Under the pieces are notes generated by a model. The model was not told the origin of the DNA. It ran no database searches and saw only the letters and a list, made by a program, of their open reading frames with translations. The position numbers and the translations under genes were made by a program. Of a stretch of DNA of 64,000 nucleotides, positions 21,995-33,535 are shown in pieces. Source of the DNA: Lantana camara (lineage: Eukaryota > Streptophyta > Magnoliopsida > Lamiales > Verbenaceae); the NCBI GenBank assembly GCA_037501455.1, contig CM074859.1, positions 92,958,894 through 93,022,893 on the forward strand. The letters are read 5' to 3'. The stretch's first letter is position 1. Each line of letters opens with the position of its first letter.

Positions 21995-23960
21995 TGTAAC
22001 TCCCCGGATTTCCTTTTGTAATAATATGTCGTATGTGTTTTTAAATTGTGCAATTAGATTATTTAATTACGTGATTAATTATTTATAAGTGTTTTAAATA
22101 TTAAATTTTGATATAAATTTTTATTCTTCTATTTTATTTTATTTTATAATTTTATTTCGTTAATTAATTTATTTAATTGATAACTAAGAGTTAAGGTTAA
22201 TCAATTATGCTAATTAATTTTATCATTTAAAACCGTGGACTTTTAATTAATTTAAAATAGTATTAAAATTTTTTTTAATTTAATTTGAAATGTTATGAAA
22301 TTGTTAGGTTTGCGCATGAATGTTTTAATCGCGCATCGTTCTTATATGATTTGATATCGAAAATTCATGAAAATTTAGTATGTTGTAGATTTATGTGTTA
22401 TGAACATGTTTATATGCTCGTTTTATGTTTTCGACTTCGTTTGACGTGGTAACGAATTTATTTTTGAATTGTGGAACCAAGTCGGGGGCTAACGAGCAAT
22501 TAGCGCACCCTTGGTTCCGTATGTGATATCTTGAGCTAGGAAACTCGGATTCGAGTTTTGTCAACTTCGCTGAACTCGTAACAAAAATTCGGGTTTAATG
22601 AACTTAACCTCATATTTTTCTAAGACCATTTGAACCTCCGAAATTCAACTGAAACATGCAACGGACGCCAAAACTGCCACAGCTCAATAAAATGGCCATA
22701 TCTTCCACAAACCTTGACCAAACTAACCATGGTTTGATTCCTTGGAACCCTAACTCAACCATCTATCAGCCTTAATTAACCCCAAACCGAGATAACCCTC
22801 ATCACTTGGAGAAAACTCAGCCAAAATCCCCTGCTTCCAGTCATTCCCGTAACTCATGCCAACCTTGGAGATTCAAGCTCAAATCTCTTCCATCTTCCAT
22901 CCAATCCACAAGGTAAGCTTAGGGTTATGATATGCATTCAATATGTGTCATTTTAAGCTATGTATCCCCACTTTTAAGCTCATATTCATGGAGTTTTGAG
23001 GAGATACATGAATAGTTAAGTTTAGTGCCATATTGTTGATCTCATGCATTCCTTGATGCTTTTAGTTGTTTTAAAACTTGAAAGTGATGATCTTAACTCC
23101 CTTATTTCATTTATGATCATGTATTTTGCGATTGTTGGCTATTAAAAGAGTTAACCTTATTGAACTTGTTAAGAAATTTCATGAAATGGGACTGAATTCT
23201 TCCTCTCTCTTGATGTACCGCTGCTGCTGCGTTTTGGGGCTCATTTCATTTGTTGTTTCTTTCAACCTTGTTTGTTGCTTGGTTGATTGGTCTTGTTGTG
23301 CAAGAACTTCTGCTCTGTTTTGCTCACCGTTTTGCCCTATTTTTGGAACGTGAACTGCTGCGTCTGCTGCTGCTCTTTCTTCCTTGTTCTTGGTTGTCCA
23401 TTTTCAGTTGTTTGTGAGAGTTGATGATGCTAGTGTGCTGCTGAATTCATGCCTTCATTACTGCTTTTGGTTGCTGTGAAAATTATGTATTGGAACAGGG
23501 GTGTTGTTTTGCGTTTGCTGCTGTTTCGGGACTGGGTTGTATCTCCCCGGCCGGGGAGATTTTGGGCATGAGAGTACCCGGCCGGGGAGCCTGGGTACAG
23601 AAGCCTCCTGTGTGAGAGTCCCCGGGCGGGGACTTTTATTTGCGAAATCTCCCCGGGCGGGGAGATGAGTTTGAAGCTGCTATGTAATGCTGTAATCCTT
23701 CCTTCCTTCATTTCTTGTATTTAATTGCATGTGGTGGGGTTGAATTGTTGTGCAGGGCTGGAGTTAAGGCATGAATTGTTTGTGTGTTCATGTGATTCAG
23801 TTTGTTGGTTGCATGCATGAAATGTTTAACTGAAGTGTTCTGGCATGCATGAAATGTTTAACTGATGTGTTCTTGCATGCATGCTATACCTATGTAAAAA
23901 TATGTACCTTATATTGTTAATATGCATGCATGGGCTTAGGTTTATTAAATGTTATGTACG

Positions 23961-23992
<32 letters not shown>

Positions 23993-24084
23993 ACAATTGC
24001 ATGCATGTTTTTTATTTGTTAATTTGTGCATGCATGAATTCATTACCTTATGCATGTTAATGCATGCAAAGTATGTACGTATAC

Positions 24085-24121
<37 letters not shown>

Positions 24122-25736
24122 TATTATATATATTAAATACTATTTGATTTAATTAAATTATGAAAATTAAATTGTTATTTATTTTATATTCCTATCTAAT
24201 TTTCAATCTTGAATCTTGATTTGAATGTAATTAAATTTTTATTCTCTAAGTGTTAACGTGTTATAGTACGTGATATGATCGTTATTTGAATCCTTGAATT
24301 GAATTGTTGTAAAATGTGAAATTCATGACTTAAATGATTATGAATGGCTCGTTTATGGGATTTAAATGCATTAATAGTGCACATGAACGTGTTCATTACA
24401 TAATATTATCTCTCATGCATTCATAACATGTTCATTGCATGTCGTGCGTCATATATGGTTCATTTGGGGTCTTGAGTCTCACGAACACGTTACATTGTCT
24501 TTTGTACAGTTTTCTCCAGGGCGGAGATGTCGGGTTCATAGGACACTTTCGAGTCTCCTTTTCTTCTTGATATTGTTGGTAAGATGTGTACAGGTGGGTT
24601 TCTCTACTATCTAGTTAAACAACCCTATATACTTCCAATGTGCAAAGATTTCGACCAAAATTTATTATATGTATATAGAGTCGTTTTAAGAGTAAATGAT
24701 TTCAAAGTAAAACCTTTATTTTATGAACCTACCAAATGTTTTGGCGAGAAAAGAATGAATGTTATGCACAGAATGGGGCCCAGGGACTTGGTGTGAGTGG
24801 TGACCCGAGGAGGCATGGGCTGACGGTGAACCCTCACACTAGTTCCATCAATAAACGGCGTAACCGGACCTCGTTAGGAGTTAGCGAGGAATGGACGCTG
24901 AGTGCCATCTAGGGAGTCATGTTCCCCTTTTGGTCAATGAATGGATGGTTCGGGCCGATCACCTAGAGGAAGAAGGTGTAAATGTTCATGAATGTGCACA
25001 AAAGAATGTTATGCATGAAAGAAAGAAAGAAAGAAAGAATGTTTAATAAACTACACGAGGTGTTGGTTGGAGATAATGCACGACCACTCACCGGGCCACA
25101 AACGACCTAATGAAAAATGACCGTTATAATCCCTTTTGATGACTTATTTATTTCACCCACTTGGGTAATGCTCTAAAAACCTCATTTGGGATTATAACTT
25201 GCATGTGAATGTTTAAATATTGTTGTATATGCTATTTATGCCTCGTTTTATACCCCCCAGTCTCGTATAGACTGAACCCGAATTGTTTTCTGTGTTCTTG
25301 CAGGTTTGGAGTGCTAGGCGGGAAGTCAAGTCTATTCGGTTATGTCAGAGTCGATCCATGTGCATATTAAATCATGATTCGTTTAAGTATGAAGATGTAA
25401 GATTCGTATTGATTGTTACAACTATCATTGATTATGAATGAGTTATAAGAAACCATAATTTAAGTGTTATGATTTTATTGATTTTTGGGATTAGGTACCT
25501 ATACTTGTTGAACCAGTTGTTATTGGCTTACCTTGTTATTTATGTATATACTTCGCTGCCGCATTGGTATTCTTTCTGTTTTATTATCGCTTTGGTTGCG
25601 AAAGTTAGCTCCCGCCTAGCTTAGCGTGTGTGTATGTCCCCGTTCGCCGTGACCTAGCTCGGGTATGGATTGTCCATTTCATATTCGGGTCGGGTCTCGG
25701 TGAGGGGGATGTGGTACCTTGCGCTCGGGTGCTACA
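21995..25736 (+). repeat. 3' LTR of the non-autonomous element
   Basis: 3742 bp with the same module order as the 5' LTR, including palindrome cluster (23543-23664), CAGTC hairpin (25258-25274) and acceptor-like site (25303). It is 32 bp shorter, much of it in the AT microsatellites. Confidence 0.92.
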
Positions 25737-25741
25737 CCTTC

Positions 25742-26632
25742 TCTGAGTTGTTGGACTTCATTTAGCATCTGTTCATCATTACAGATATGAGTTCCACAAT
25801 CGGTATCAAGTATCCAAGAACTAGAATTAATAGAAAGATTTACTTCAATGAGAAACATACCTTTCTCTAGAGTAGCCTTGTACTCCGGGCAGTTTCTCCT
25901 CCAATGTCCCGCTTTTCCACAATGGAAGCAAACATCCTCTTTCTAATCACGCTTCTTCTTTTGGGCTTTCTTGCCCTTACCTTTAGAAGGCCCAGAAGAG
26001 GCAGATGGAGCATTCACCATCAGAACCTTATTGTCCTTCTTGATCGTGCTTTCAGCAGTCACAAGCTGACTAATCAGCTCAGCTACAGTAGCACCAGCAT
26101 GATTCATATTGAAGTTAAGGACAAATGGGTTGAATGATGGTGGGAGCGAGTCTAGCAACAAGTCCACTGAAAGCTCATCTTTCAGTGGCATGTCCATGGA
26201 AGCAAGTTTCTCAGTAAGGGCGAGAAACTTGAGTCCATATTCATGGACACTTGAACCTTCCCTCATTCTCAAGTGGAACAATTCCTTTGAAGTGTTATAC
26301 CTTATAACACGTTCATGAGGGCGGTAAAGTTTCTCTAAGTGGTCGTAAATCTCCCAAGCATATTCCATGGCCTTATGTTACCTTTGCAAGTCCGGAGACA
26401 TGTTAGCTAACATAAGGCAACGAGCTTGGAGATTATCATCCTTCCACTTCTGGATCGCATCCTACTCAGCCCGAGTAGGAGCCTCCCCTTCGGGACTGGG
26501 CTCCCCTTCGAAGAGAACATAAGTTCTCTTCTCAGAATCTAAAATAATTTTTAGATTCCTCAGCCAATCAGATTGGGACCAGTCAACTTGTTTGACTCGA
26601 GGATCGATACAAGAATGGTTTTTGGTTGCCAT
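25742..26632 (-). pseudogene. Copia element 2 gag and protease (broken)
   Basis: The start at 26632 is the first ATG of a copia gag (MATKNHSCIDPRVKQVDW). The gag core includes EIYDHLEKLYRPHERV and LLLDSLPPSFNPFV, then a lysine-rich segment and zinc knuckle CFHCGKAGHWRRNC. The protease motif reads WILDTDCGTHIC (about 25816-25781); family members normally have Gly two residues after the catalytic Asp, so Asp there suggests inactivation. Two in-frame stops lie in gag: TAG at 26462-26464 and TAA at 26378-26380. The frame continues at 14974 across the nested insertion. The intact part after the second stop begins at an internal ATG at 26368. Confidence 0.92.
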
Positions 26633-28819
26633 TTCAAAACACGTAGAGAATCACAAAATCTACGACCTAAATGGTAAAACAGAGAACTAGTGAGCATGCT
26701 GAATTATAACGATATACAAAAGATAAGGTCTTTAATCTAATGTAGCTCCCAGTGTTTTTCAGAGATCTATAATTCCCAAAGATCTAAGAGGAACACGTTT
26801 CCCAATGGGTACTAAGATCCTAGGCATTTTACCTTGAACCCACGACTCGTGGACATTCTAAGTAAAAACCTAGGTAGGTACAACTTACCAATTCTAACAA
26901 CTTTAGAACTCTGAGTAATTATTTTTGCATCACCTATCTTTCAATATGGACCCACGACTCGTGCGACATCCATATTTACTTAGGCGTTAAGCTAGACCCA
27001 TCAATCATAAGATCATGATCAAAACTTAGTTCGGACGACCCACGACTCGCGGACATCGCCCTTGCCAAAATTGACCACGAAATATTGATCATTTGAAATG
27101 ATCAATTAGGTAACTAAGAACTAATAAGCTCCACTAGCTATCCCACGACTCGCGGACAATAACTAGCTTTACTTACTAAACTTAAAACCTATTGATGGAA
27201 TACTAGGAATTTAATTCAAAATTTGCATCTCGAGTTAAATACCTATTTAATGGGAATTTTCGAATCAATCGGAGAGTTGTCCGGTTCGACCTCACCAACA
27301 TATATGTTATCCAATTTTATTAGTCTTGATTAATGCAAGTACGATTAAATGCATTTCAAACAAGCACATAAACAGATAACATGTCCTAGCATGAGATGAT
27401 CATGGGTTTATCCTATCTTATGCGTGAAAAGTGGGAGCCACTCCACTATCACAATTCTAACATACATGCCACATAAACAATTTATATCACATAAGGGAAA
27501 GCAGTAACAAAATACGAGCCCTATCTCTATTACATTTTCAATTGAGATTCCCCTCCCTAACATTTTGAGGGGTCTTCACTTATGGCCCCCTTGTTACTTG
27601 AATGTTGTCCATTTTACTCCATGGGTGCATTGTCTCCAAAATGAAAATAAAACCTCACCACCTATCTCTACTCTCAAATTACAATAAAAAGAAAAAGACA
27701 TAAAGTAATAAGGCTCAATCTTCATATTGGCCTTAGACATTTACACGGGGCATACCCCGGCCTAAAAAATAGTAATATGGAAAGCCACATAATAAATAAC
27801 ATAACAGTACGCACATAAGTGAGGCTCCAACCTCAATTGAAAAAACGCAACTATAGTGCTCCAACCCAAAATGTAAACCATCCATGTGCATAAATGTAAA
27901 GCATACATAGACTAGTACCCATGATCACCTAACATGCTTTTGCGAGGATTTAAACTTAGCTAATAAATTAAAATTCCCGTTTTAAATCCTAATGACTTGA
28001 AACACGACTTAGATGCAATTCTTGTTCAAGAGTCTTTTCTATAAAACCCGAAAAACGATAAACTAATAAAATTCCAATTAATTTCTGAAAATTAATAATT
28101 TTATTCTTTCAATATTGTCAGAAAATAAAGTTTGCAATTTTCCCAAAATTTAAATCGATCAATTTCTCAAAAATCCCAATTTAATCAAAATTTTAAAATA
28201 ATTTTATTTTAGCAAAACTGATTTCAAAAGATAAAATTAAAATAAAATTAAATCGGGATTTTCAAGGACCGAAAACACGAAACACGAAGATTATCCCGAG
28301 ACTATCCGCCCAAGGGGCACCACCGCGCGGTAGCATGCGCACCAGCCGTGCGCACAGCGTGCGGCAAATACTGCCTGCATGTGCGCAGCAGCACCCGGCG
28401 CGGGCGGCCGGTCTTGGCCTGGGCGTCCCGCTTTGTTGCGGGACGGTGCGGCCGCGCGGGAGAGGCGAGCGGGTGGCCTCCCGCATGGATGCGGGAGGGC
28501 TGGGCGGCGGCGACGGGGCCTGGGCGTGCGACGTGCTAGCACGCCTAGGCTCGTTCTTTTCGTGTTCCATTTCGTATTTTGGGTTTCTCCAAAACCCGGT
28601 TCAATCCAAAAATAAGAAAAATACGATTTAAATAGATTTCAATCAAAACGATTTTCAAAAACACAATTTAAGAAAACAGTTTCAGAAATTTAAGAAAAAT
28701 TACAGTTTCGTAATTCAGGCTTTCTAAAAGAACTCATGAATACCTAATTCGCATCTAAGCCTAAGAATTTCTACCAAATTCAGAAAAGTGGAGACGAATC
28801 AGAAACACGATTAACGAGG
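26633..28819 (-). other. Long untranslated leader of copia element 2
   Basis: About 2.2 kb between primer site and gag with no credible gene. Two unusual parts stand out. Four copies of an inverted-repeat word of type CCACGA-C-TCGTGG lie at 26840-26852, 26952-26964, 27040-27052 and 27143-27155. A strongly GC-rich block (about 28290-28550) with perfect palindromes lies in otherwise AT-rich sequence; the overlapping frames on both strands there are a by-product of low stop-codon frequency. Confidence 0.7.
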
Positions 28820-28834
28820 TGACTCTGATACCAC
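28820..28834 (-). other. Primer-binding site (initiator tRNA-Met), copia element 2
   Basis: Minus strand GTGGTATCAGAGTCA next to the 5' LTR. Confidence 0.9.
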
Positions 28835-28835
28835 T

Positions 28836-30751
28836 TATTGGAAAACAGGAATCAGAAAGCAGCGGAAATTTAAAAATTTTCTAACAAAAGGATCTTGGAC
28901 TCGCAATCGTGTATCCAAATTCGTAGAGATTAGAAACTTACTTTTCAATAATCTTTCTTGAAGCGTTTCAAGCCACCCAAGAACGCTCTTCTCGCGGCTT
29001 GATCCCCTCTCCTTGGTAAAGCTCGAATCTTCAAAACTTCTAACTTGAAGCTCTCTAGAGATAGTTCACCAACTTGACTACAATCTAACTAGTAAGGATG
29101 CTAGTTCTCTAGTTAGTGTTTAGGTTTAACCTAGGGTTTATTTGATCTTGGAGAAAGGATGGTGTTCAACACATGAACCAAAAGAATTGCCAATCACTCT
29201 TTAAGGGGAGCTCGAGCTCCCCTATATATAAGTAGAGAGGGGCGGCCGAAATCCTAGTCCTTATGGACTAAGGATTTGGTCCCTCTCTCTAATTACTTGA
29301 TTATCAAGTAATTTCCAACTTTGTCTTCGAATTATCATTCAAATCAACTTTTAAGAGAGCTAAAAATATTGGATAATTTTATACTTTATTTATTAAATAA
29401 ATAAATAACTTATTTTATCTAATTAATTAATTCATAATTAATCAACTAGATTGATTTTCTCCAAAACAAGACTTTCATTTTAATTCAAAATTAAACCAAA
29501 GTCTATTAAATAATTAACACATTAATTATTTAATATAAAAACAAACATACACGTGTGACACACGTGTCCTAAGGACACGTGTCCAGTCACGTGACCCACA
29601 CGTGTGGTTTCACACATATGGAAGCCTCTTGGCTTGATTAACTCGTTTAATCATTTTAAAGCCTCAACTTATGTAACCAAGTTGTTGTGTGTGACCCTCT
29701 AGGTTCTCAATTCAATTAGCAGTGGCCCTAATTAATTAATTCACTAATTGATTAATCAGTCCACAGATTAAACGACCATAGTCTAGCAACAGGTGTTTAA
29801 CCCCTAACTGAATTGGAATATCTCAATTCGACAGAACCTATAAGTCATTGATTCTTGTGAGATACAATCCTCCTACTTACTATCTCTCAACCATGATCTA
29901 GGGTAAGGGAATAATCAGAACCCTAATAATCTGATCTTAAAGCTAAGTGCATTTCATATCCATTTGATCTCAATCCAAGAAACCCTTTTCTTGATGTCTT
30001 GATCTACTGCCTTGGCCAAGGACTCCATGTGGCATATGAATGACTTACATAATAAGAGATCACCTTGCAAATGCAAGTGTAGGTCCTTTCTTGATTTTCA
30101 TTCACTTTCATGAGTCACTTGTGCAGCCCCAACATAAGCCTTGAATCAGTTGTCTAAGGCGACACCCTTTAAAGCTTATACCTAAGACTACAGAGTTACC
30201 TCATAAATTGACATGGAATCTCAAGTCTAAGTATCAATTAATCACATCAATGACTCGTGAGATATCTGGAAGTTTCCATTTCCTAAAATAGAAACTTCCT
30301 TTCCCATTTAGGAATCTTCTCACACGGGGCACCTCAGTGAACTTACTTATTGAAGTAAGCACCCTCATGTATCACGCACGTATCAACTATACACTTTGCA
30401 CCTCCATGAAACAAGGTGGTCCTTCTTAAGGGCGTGTTCCCACAAGCAAGCCTTAGAGGAGTCAGGTTGACACTCCCACTGTTTGTAGGACTCATCGGCT
30501 TGGAGTATTTTACTAATCATGACTTATGTGAAATAGGGCTCGTTTCATGAACCATTTCACCTAAATGGTAGAGTCCTAAAGTCATCAGGATTAGGGGAGT
30601 TCTCATACATGCACAACTAAAGTAAACGCATACAAAACAAGAGTATATAAAGAAGTGTTGCCTTAATTCGTTATTTTTATTCAAAGATTATCTGTGATTA
30701 CAATAAGAAAAAGTACAAAGCGGATATTCAATCGGCTTTCTAGGGCAGTAT
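28836..30751 (-). repeat. Copia element 2, 5' LTR (outer tip deleted)
   Basis: 1916 bp, about 97% identical to 10087-11996 by sampled comparison. The inner end reads TATTGG where the partner has TGTTGG. The outer end stops at GGCAGTAT; the partner's last eight bases are absent and TCAAA follows. The CACGTG cluster here (29550-29610) is longer than in the partner. Confidence 0.9.
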
Positions 30752-30772
30752 TCAAATATGTGTTTTGGGTAC

Positions 30773-32342
30773 TGTGACGCCCCATTTCTTCGGCATTCCA
30801 GGTATGGCGTCACGGGAGAGTTTAATTTTATAATTTCTTGATTTATGTGTTGCTCGTATTCTTTATGTGTCAACTTATATTCTATTTTAATTATGTGCGC
30901 ATTAGAATTTATTTGGTATATGTTTAGGCTCGAAAGTCCATTTATTTGAAGATTAAAGACCTAATTGTAATTAGGGTGTTTGGGACCTTTTCGGCCATCT
31001 TGAGCTTGGGAATTCGAATTTGAATTTCGACCCCTCCATTGGATTTGTTTCGACGAATCAAGTCCAACGGGATTACCCTCACCTTTTTCTGAAGTCATTT
31101 GACCTCTTTACCGATTTAATTTCCCGACCATTTAAACCGAACCTGTTTTGACCGAACCACGCCCGTTCTTGGCCTTAAGAAGACCGAACCCCCTCCTTCT
31201 CTTCATTTTGTGTAGCGTTTCTTCAAGGGGAAAAGAAGAGGAGAGAAAGCCACTGTTCACCCGAATCTTTGAGCTTGAGATTCCGATTCCATTTCTCGCC
31301 CGATCAACTATCCGAGGTGAGCAATGAATTCTTTTGTTCGAGGGCTTCGTTTCTATCCGATTAAATTCCATTTTATTGCTTGAATTTATGGCTTTGTCGA
31401 AGATGATGAATAGTAACAAAATATGAAAATTTGCTCCCAATGTGTTCATATGTGATCAATTTGAGCTAAGATTGAAGTATGTTTCTCCCATGAACGTGCT
31501 TGTCGATTATTTGTTGGAATTTCGATCATTTCTTGATTATAACTTGAAGCTCCATGGTTGGAGCTTGAAATAAAAAATGGTGAAATGTTATATGCTTGAA
31601 TTCTTACCTATTTGATGAGTTATGTGATAATATATGTATTGTGATTAGGGCTATCAAAGGGTCGGATTCGGGCTGGATCAAGGGATTCCAGATCCAAATC
31701 CGATAAGAGAATCTGATAACCAGATTCGAATTCGAATCCTCTTTATCTTGAATCCATACATAATCGGGTCGGACTTGATTTGATAAAAGATCCGACCCGA
31801 TTAGCAATAAAAATTAATTTTTTATATAACAAATTTAATATAAAAAATAAATATAATTACATAATATTAATAAATAATTATTATTTAATGGACTATTTTT
31901 GATGATTTTATTTATATTTTTTTAAAATAAGTTAATTTAAATTTATTAATAAAGGAAAATATACACTTTTAGAGTAAACAATTCAAATTTTATTGTTATT
32001 TAAAGTGATAAATATGTGAAAATTTTAATTCTAGTCATTTTACTTAATATTATGTACTAGTAAATAATTTATTTTAATTAAATATTATATGTATAATCGG
32101 ATTCGGATTCTTAACGAATCGGATTCCTTAATTCCATATCCGCTCAATTTATTTCGGATAACGAATATTTATAATCGGATATGATCCATCGAATATTTTT
32201 ATCGGACAAATACGCTAAAATTCGGATCGGATTCGGACCAGGCTCGAATTAAAATTCGATACATTGGCAACCCTAATTGTGATGTATTTTGATGAATTTG
32301 GTGAATAATTTAGTTCAAATGTGGTTTAAGGTGGTTTGGGAA
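30773..32342 (+). repeat. Gypsy-type LTR fragment E, interrupted by a hAT MITE
   Basis: Starts TGTGACGCCCC at 30773 and resembles the start of LTR B (GTCA..GAGAGTTTAATT). It has a leader-like segment ending GAG|GTGAGC (31318-31319). A 630-bp MITE (31646-32275) interrupts it, and another LTR starts at 32343, so only the first ~930 bp of this LTR remain. Confidence 0.7.
31646..32275. mobile_element. hAT-type MITE, 630 bp
   Basis: Ends TAGGGCTATCAAAGG on the left and CATTGGCAACCCTA on the right, imperfect inverted repeats continued by subterminal GGTCGGATTCGG and CCGATCCGAA motifs. A perfect 8-bp duplication ATTGTGAT flanks it (31638-31645, 32276-32283). The interior is AT-rich and noncoding. 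Confidence 0.93.
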
Positions 32343-33535
32343 TGTGACGCCCTGTTTTTCCTGGAGGTTCAAGATGACGTTAGCAAGTGTATTTCTTGAG
32401 AGTTATGTGTTTTATTTATTTTATTGCATGATTTTATTGCTTGGTATTGTGAATTATGTGCCCAAACGTGCTTTAATATTATTTTATTTGTCAATCTAAT
32501 AGGATAATTGGTCAATTCTAAAATCTAGAATCAATAAAATTTAAATAAAGTAAGGTTTTAGGCTTGGATTGTAACTTAATTAAAAGTATGGGTGAAAATG
32601 ATAATAACGTAAACTTAGGGATTTATATGCAAATATTTCACACGAGCACTCATTTGCATTTTCGAGCCCCTAAACCGTATTCCTCATAGTTTTAAGAATC
32701 CCTTGGCTATCACCTTATCCTTTTCGGAGATCGTTAACCCTCAAACCCGAATTTATTTCTGTTCTTAAACCAATCTAATTCTACCGGAATAACACAAGAA
32801 CCAGATAAAGAAAAATATCTTTCCTCAGCCCCCTTAATATCGATCCAAACCCTCTTTCTCTCTCCCCATTCTCTCTTCTTCTCATCTCTTTCTCTCTCTT
32901 TCTCGTTTCTTTCTCCTACTAGAGAGCCGCCAGCCGACCATCTCCAGCCATGTCTTCACCGACCCACCACCTCTCCTTTCCTCCATCTCTCACTCTCAAG
33001 ATAGAAGAAAGAAAGGAAGGAAGGAAGTAAGCTCAAGTCAAGCCACTTCTCCACCTCATTCTGGCCAAGCTCCGGCGCCGACATCTTCACCACGCCATCA
33101 CCGGACCACCACGTCTCTTTTCCTTAAACTTTGATAAGCCCCCTCCCCCATTCTTGCATAAATGTATGATTTGTATATATAGGTGGGTTTTGTGTAAATT
33201 GTGATTAATTGATGAAATTGATGTGTAATTTGAGTGTATATGTGTTTACTGGATGTTTGGGAAATTATATTATGCATTTTGGTTGTCGTCACCGGAAAGT
33301 TTCCCCAGCAGCTGCCCTGTTTCAGAGTCTTACTCCCGCTGCCTGTTGTAGCCCGATCCCGGTCGAGATCGATTTTAGTGTAAATTTAACCCCGGTCGGG
33401 ATGCTTGTTACCGAAGACCCACTGCTCTAGGGTCCTGACCAGGACGGCCCTACCCTGCTCCAATTGCTCTGAAACTTTCCCATATTCAAGTAATTGAAGT
33501 GTAGAGCATTCTCCTTTTTACGGCTCGTCAATATC
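32343..33535 (+). repeat. Gypsy-type LTR fragment F
   Basis: Starts TGTGACGCCC at 32343, carries a pyrimidine-rich leader (32820-33120) and a weak palindrome cluster (33355-33445: ATCCCGGTCGAGAT, CCCCGGTCGGGATG, GTCCTGACCAGGAC). It is cut at 33536 by an LTR of opposite orientation. Confidence 0.65.

Larger units (their letters stand above)
14980..25736 (+). mobile_element. Large non-autonomous gypsy-type LTR element (LARD-like) nested in copia element 2
   Basis: LTRs at 14980-18753 and 21995-25736 both begin TGTAAC and end GCTACA. A perfect 5-bp duplication CCTTC flanks the insertion (14975-14979, 25737-25741). A primer site for initiator tRNA-Met (18762) and a polypurine tract (21981-21994) frame a 3.24-kb body with no gag, protease, RT or integrase that I can recognise on either strand. 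LTR modules, primer site and early leader resemble the gypsy elements at 35863 and 36989, which would be plausible helpers (inference). Sampled LTR divergence is about 1.5-2%. Confidence 0.92.
10087..30751 (-). mobile_element. Ty1/copia retrotransposon, element 2, split by a nested element
   Basis: Two LTRs (10087-11996 and 28836-30751) enclose a polypurine tract, pol, gag, a long leader and a primer-binding site, all in minus orientation. A 10.76-kb element (14980-25736) sits inside; without it and its 5-bp duplication the copia element would be about 9.9 kb. TCAAA lies left of the left LTR and again at 30752-30756. The right LTR lacks the last ~8 bp found on the left copy, so the terminal edge was deleted. 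In about 330 sampled bases the LTRs differ by roughly 2.7%, against about 1.7% for the nested element, consistent with the nesting order. Gag and pol both carry disabling mutations. Confidence 0.92.

Noticed and set aside
21679..21999. 106-aa frame with repeated SHCC and ETG units as a small secreted protein
   Set aside because: It translates the hairpin minisatellite; overlapping frames look equally repetitive and there is no signal peptide.
28262..28631. Overlapping 60-100 aa frames on both strands as possible genes
   Set aside because: They come from high G+C and few stop codons in a copia leader; no start context, domain or homologue is evident.
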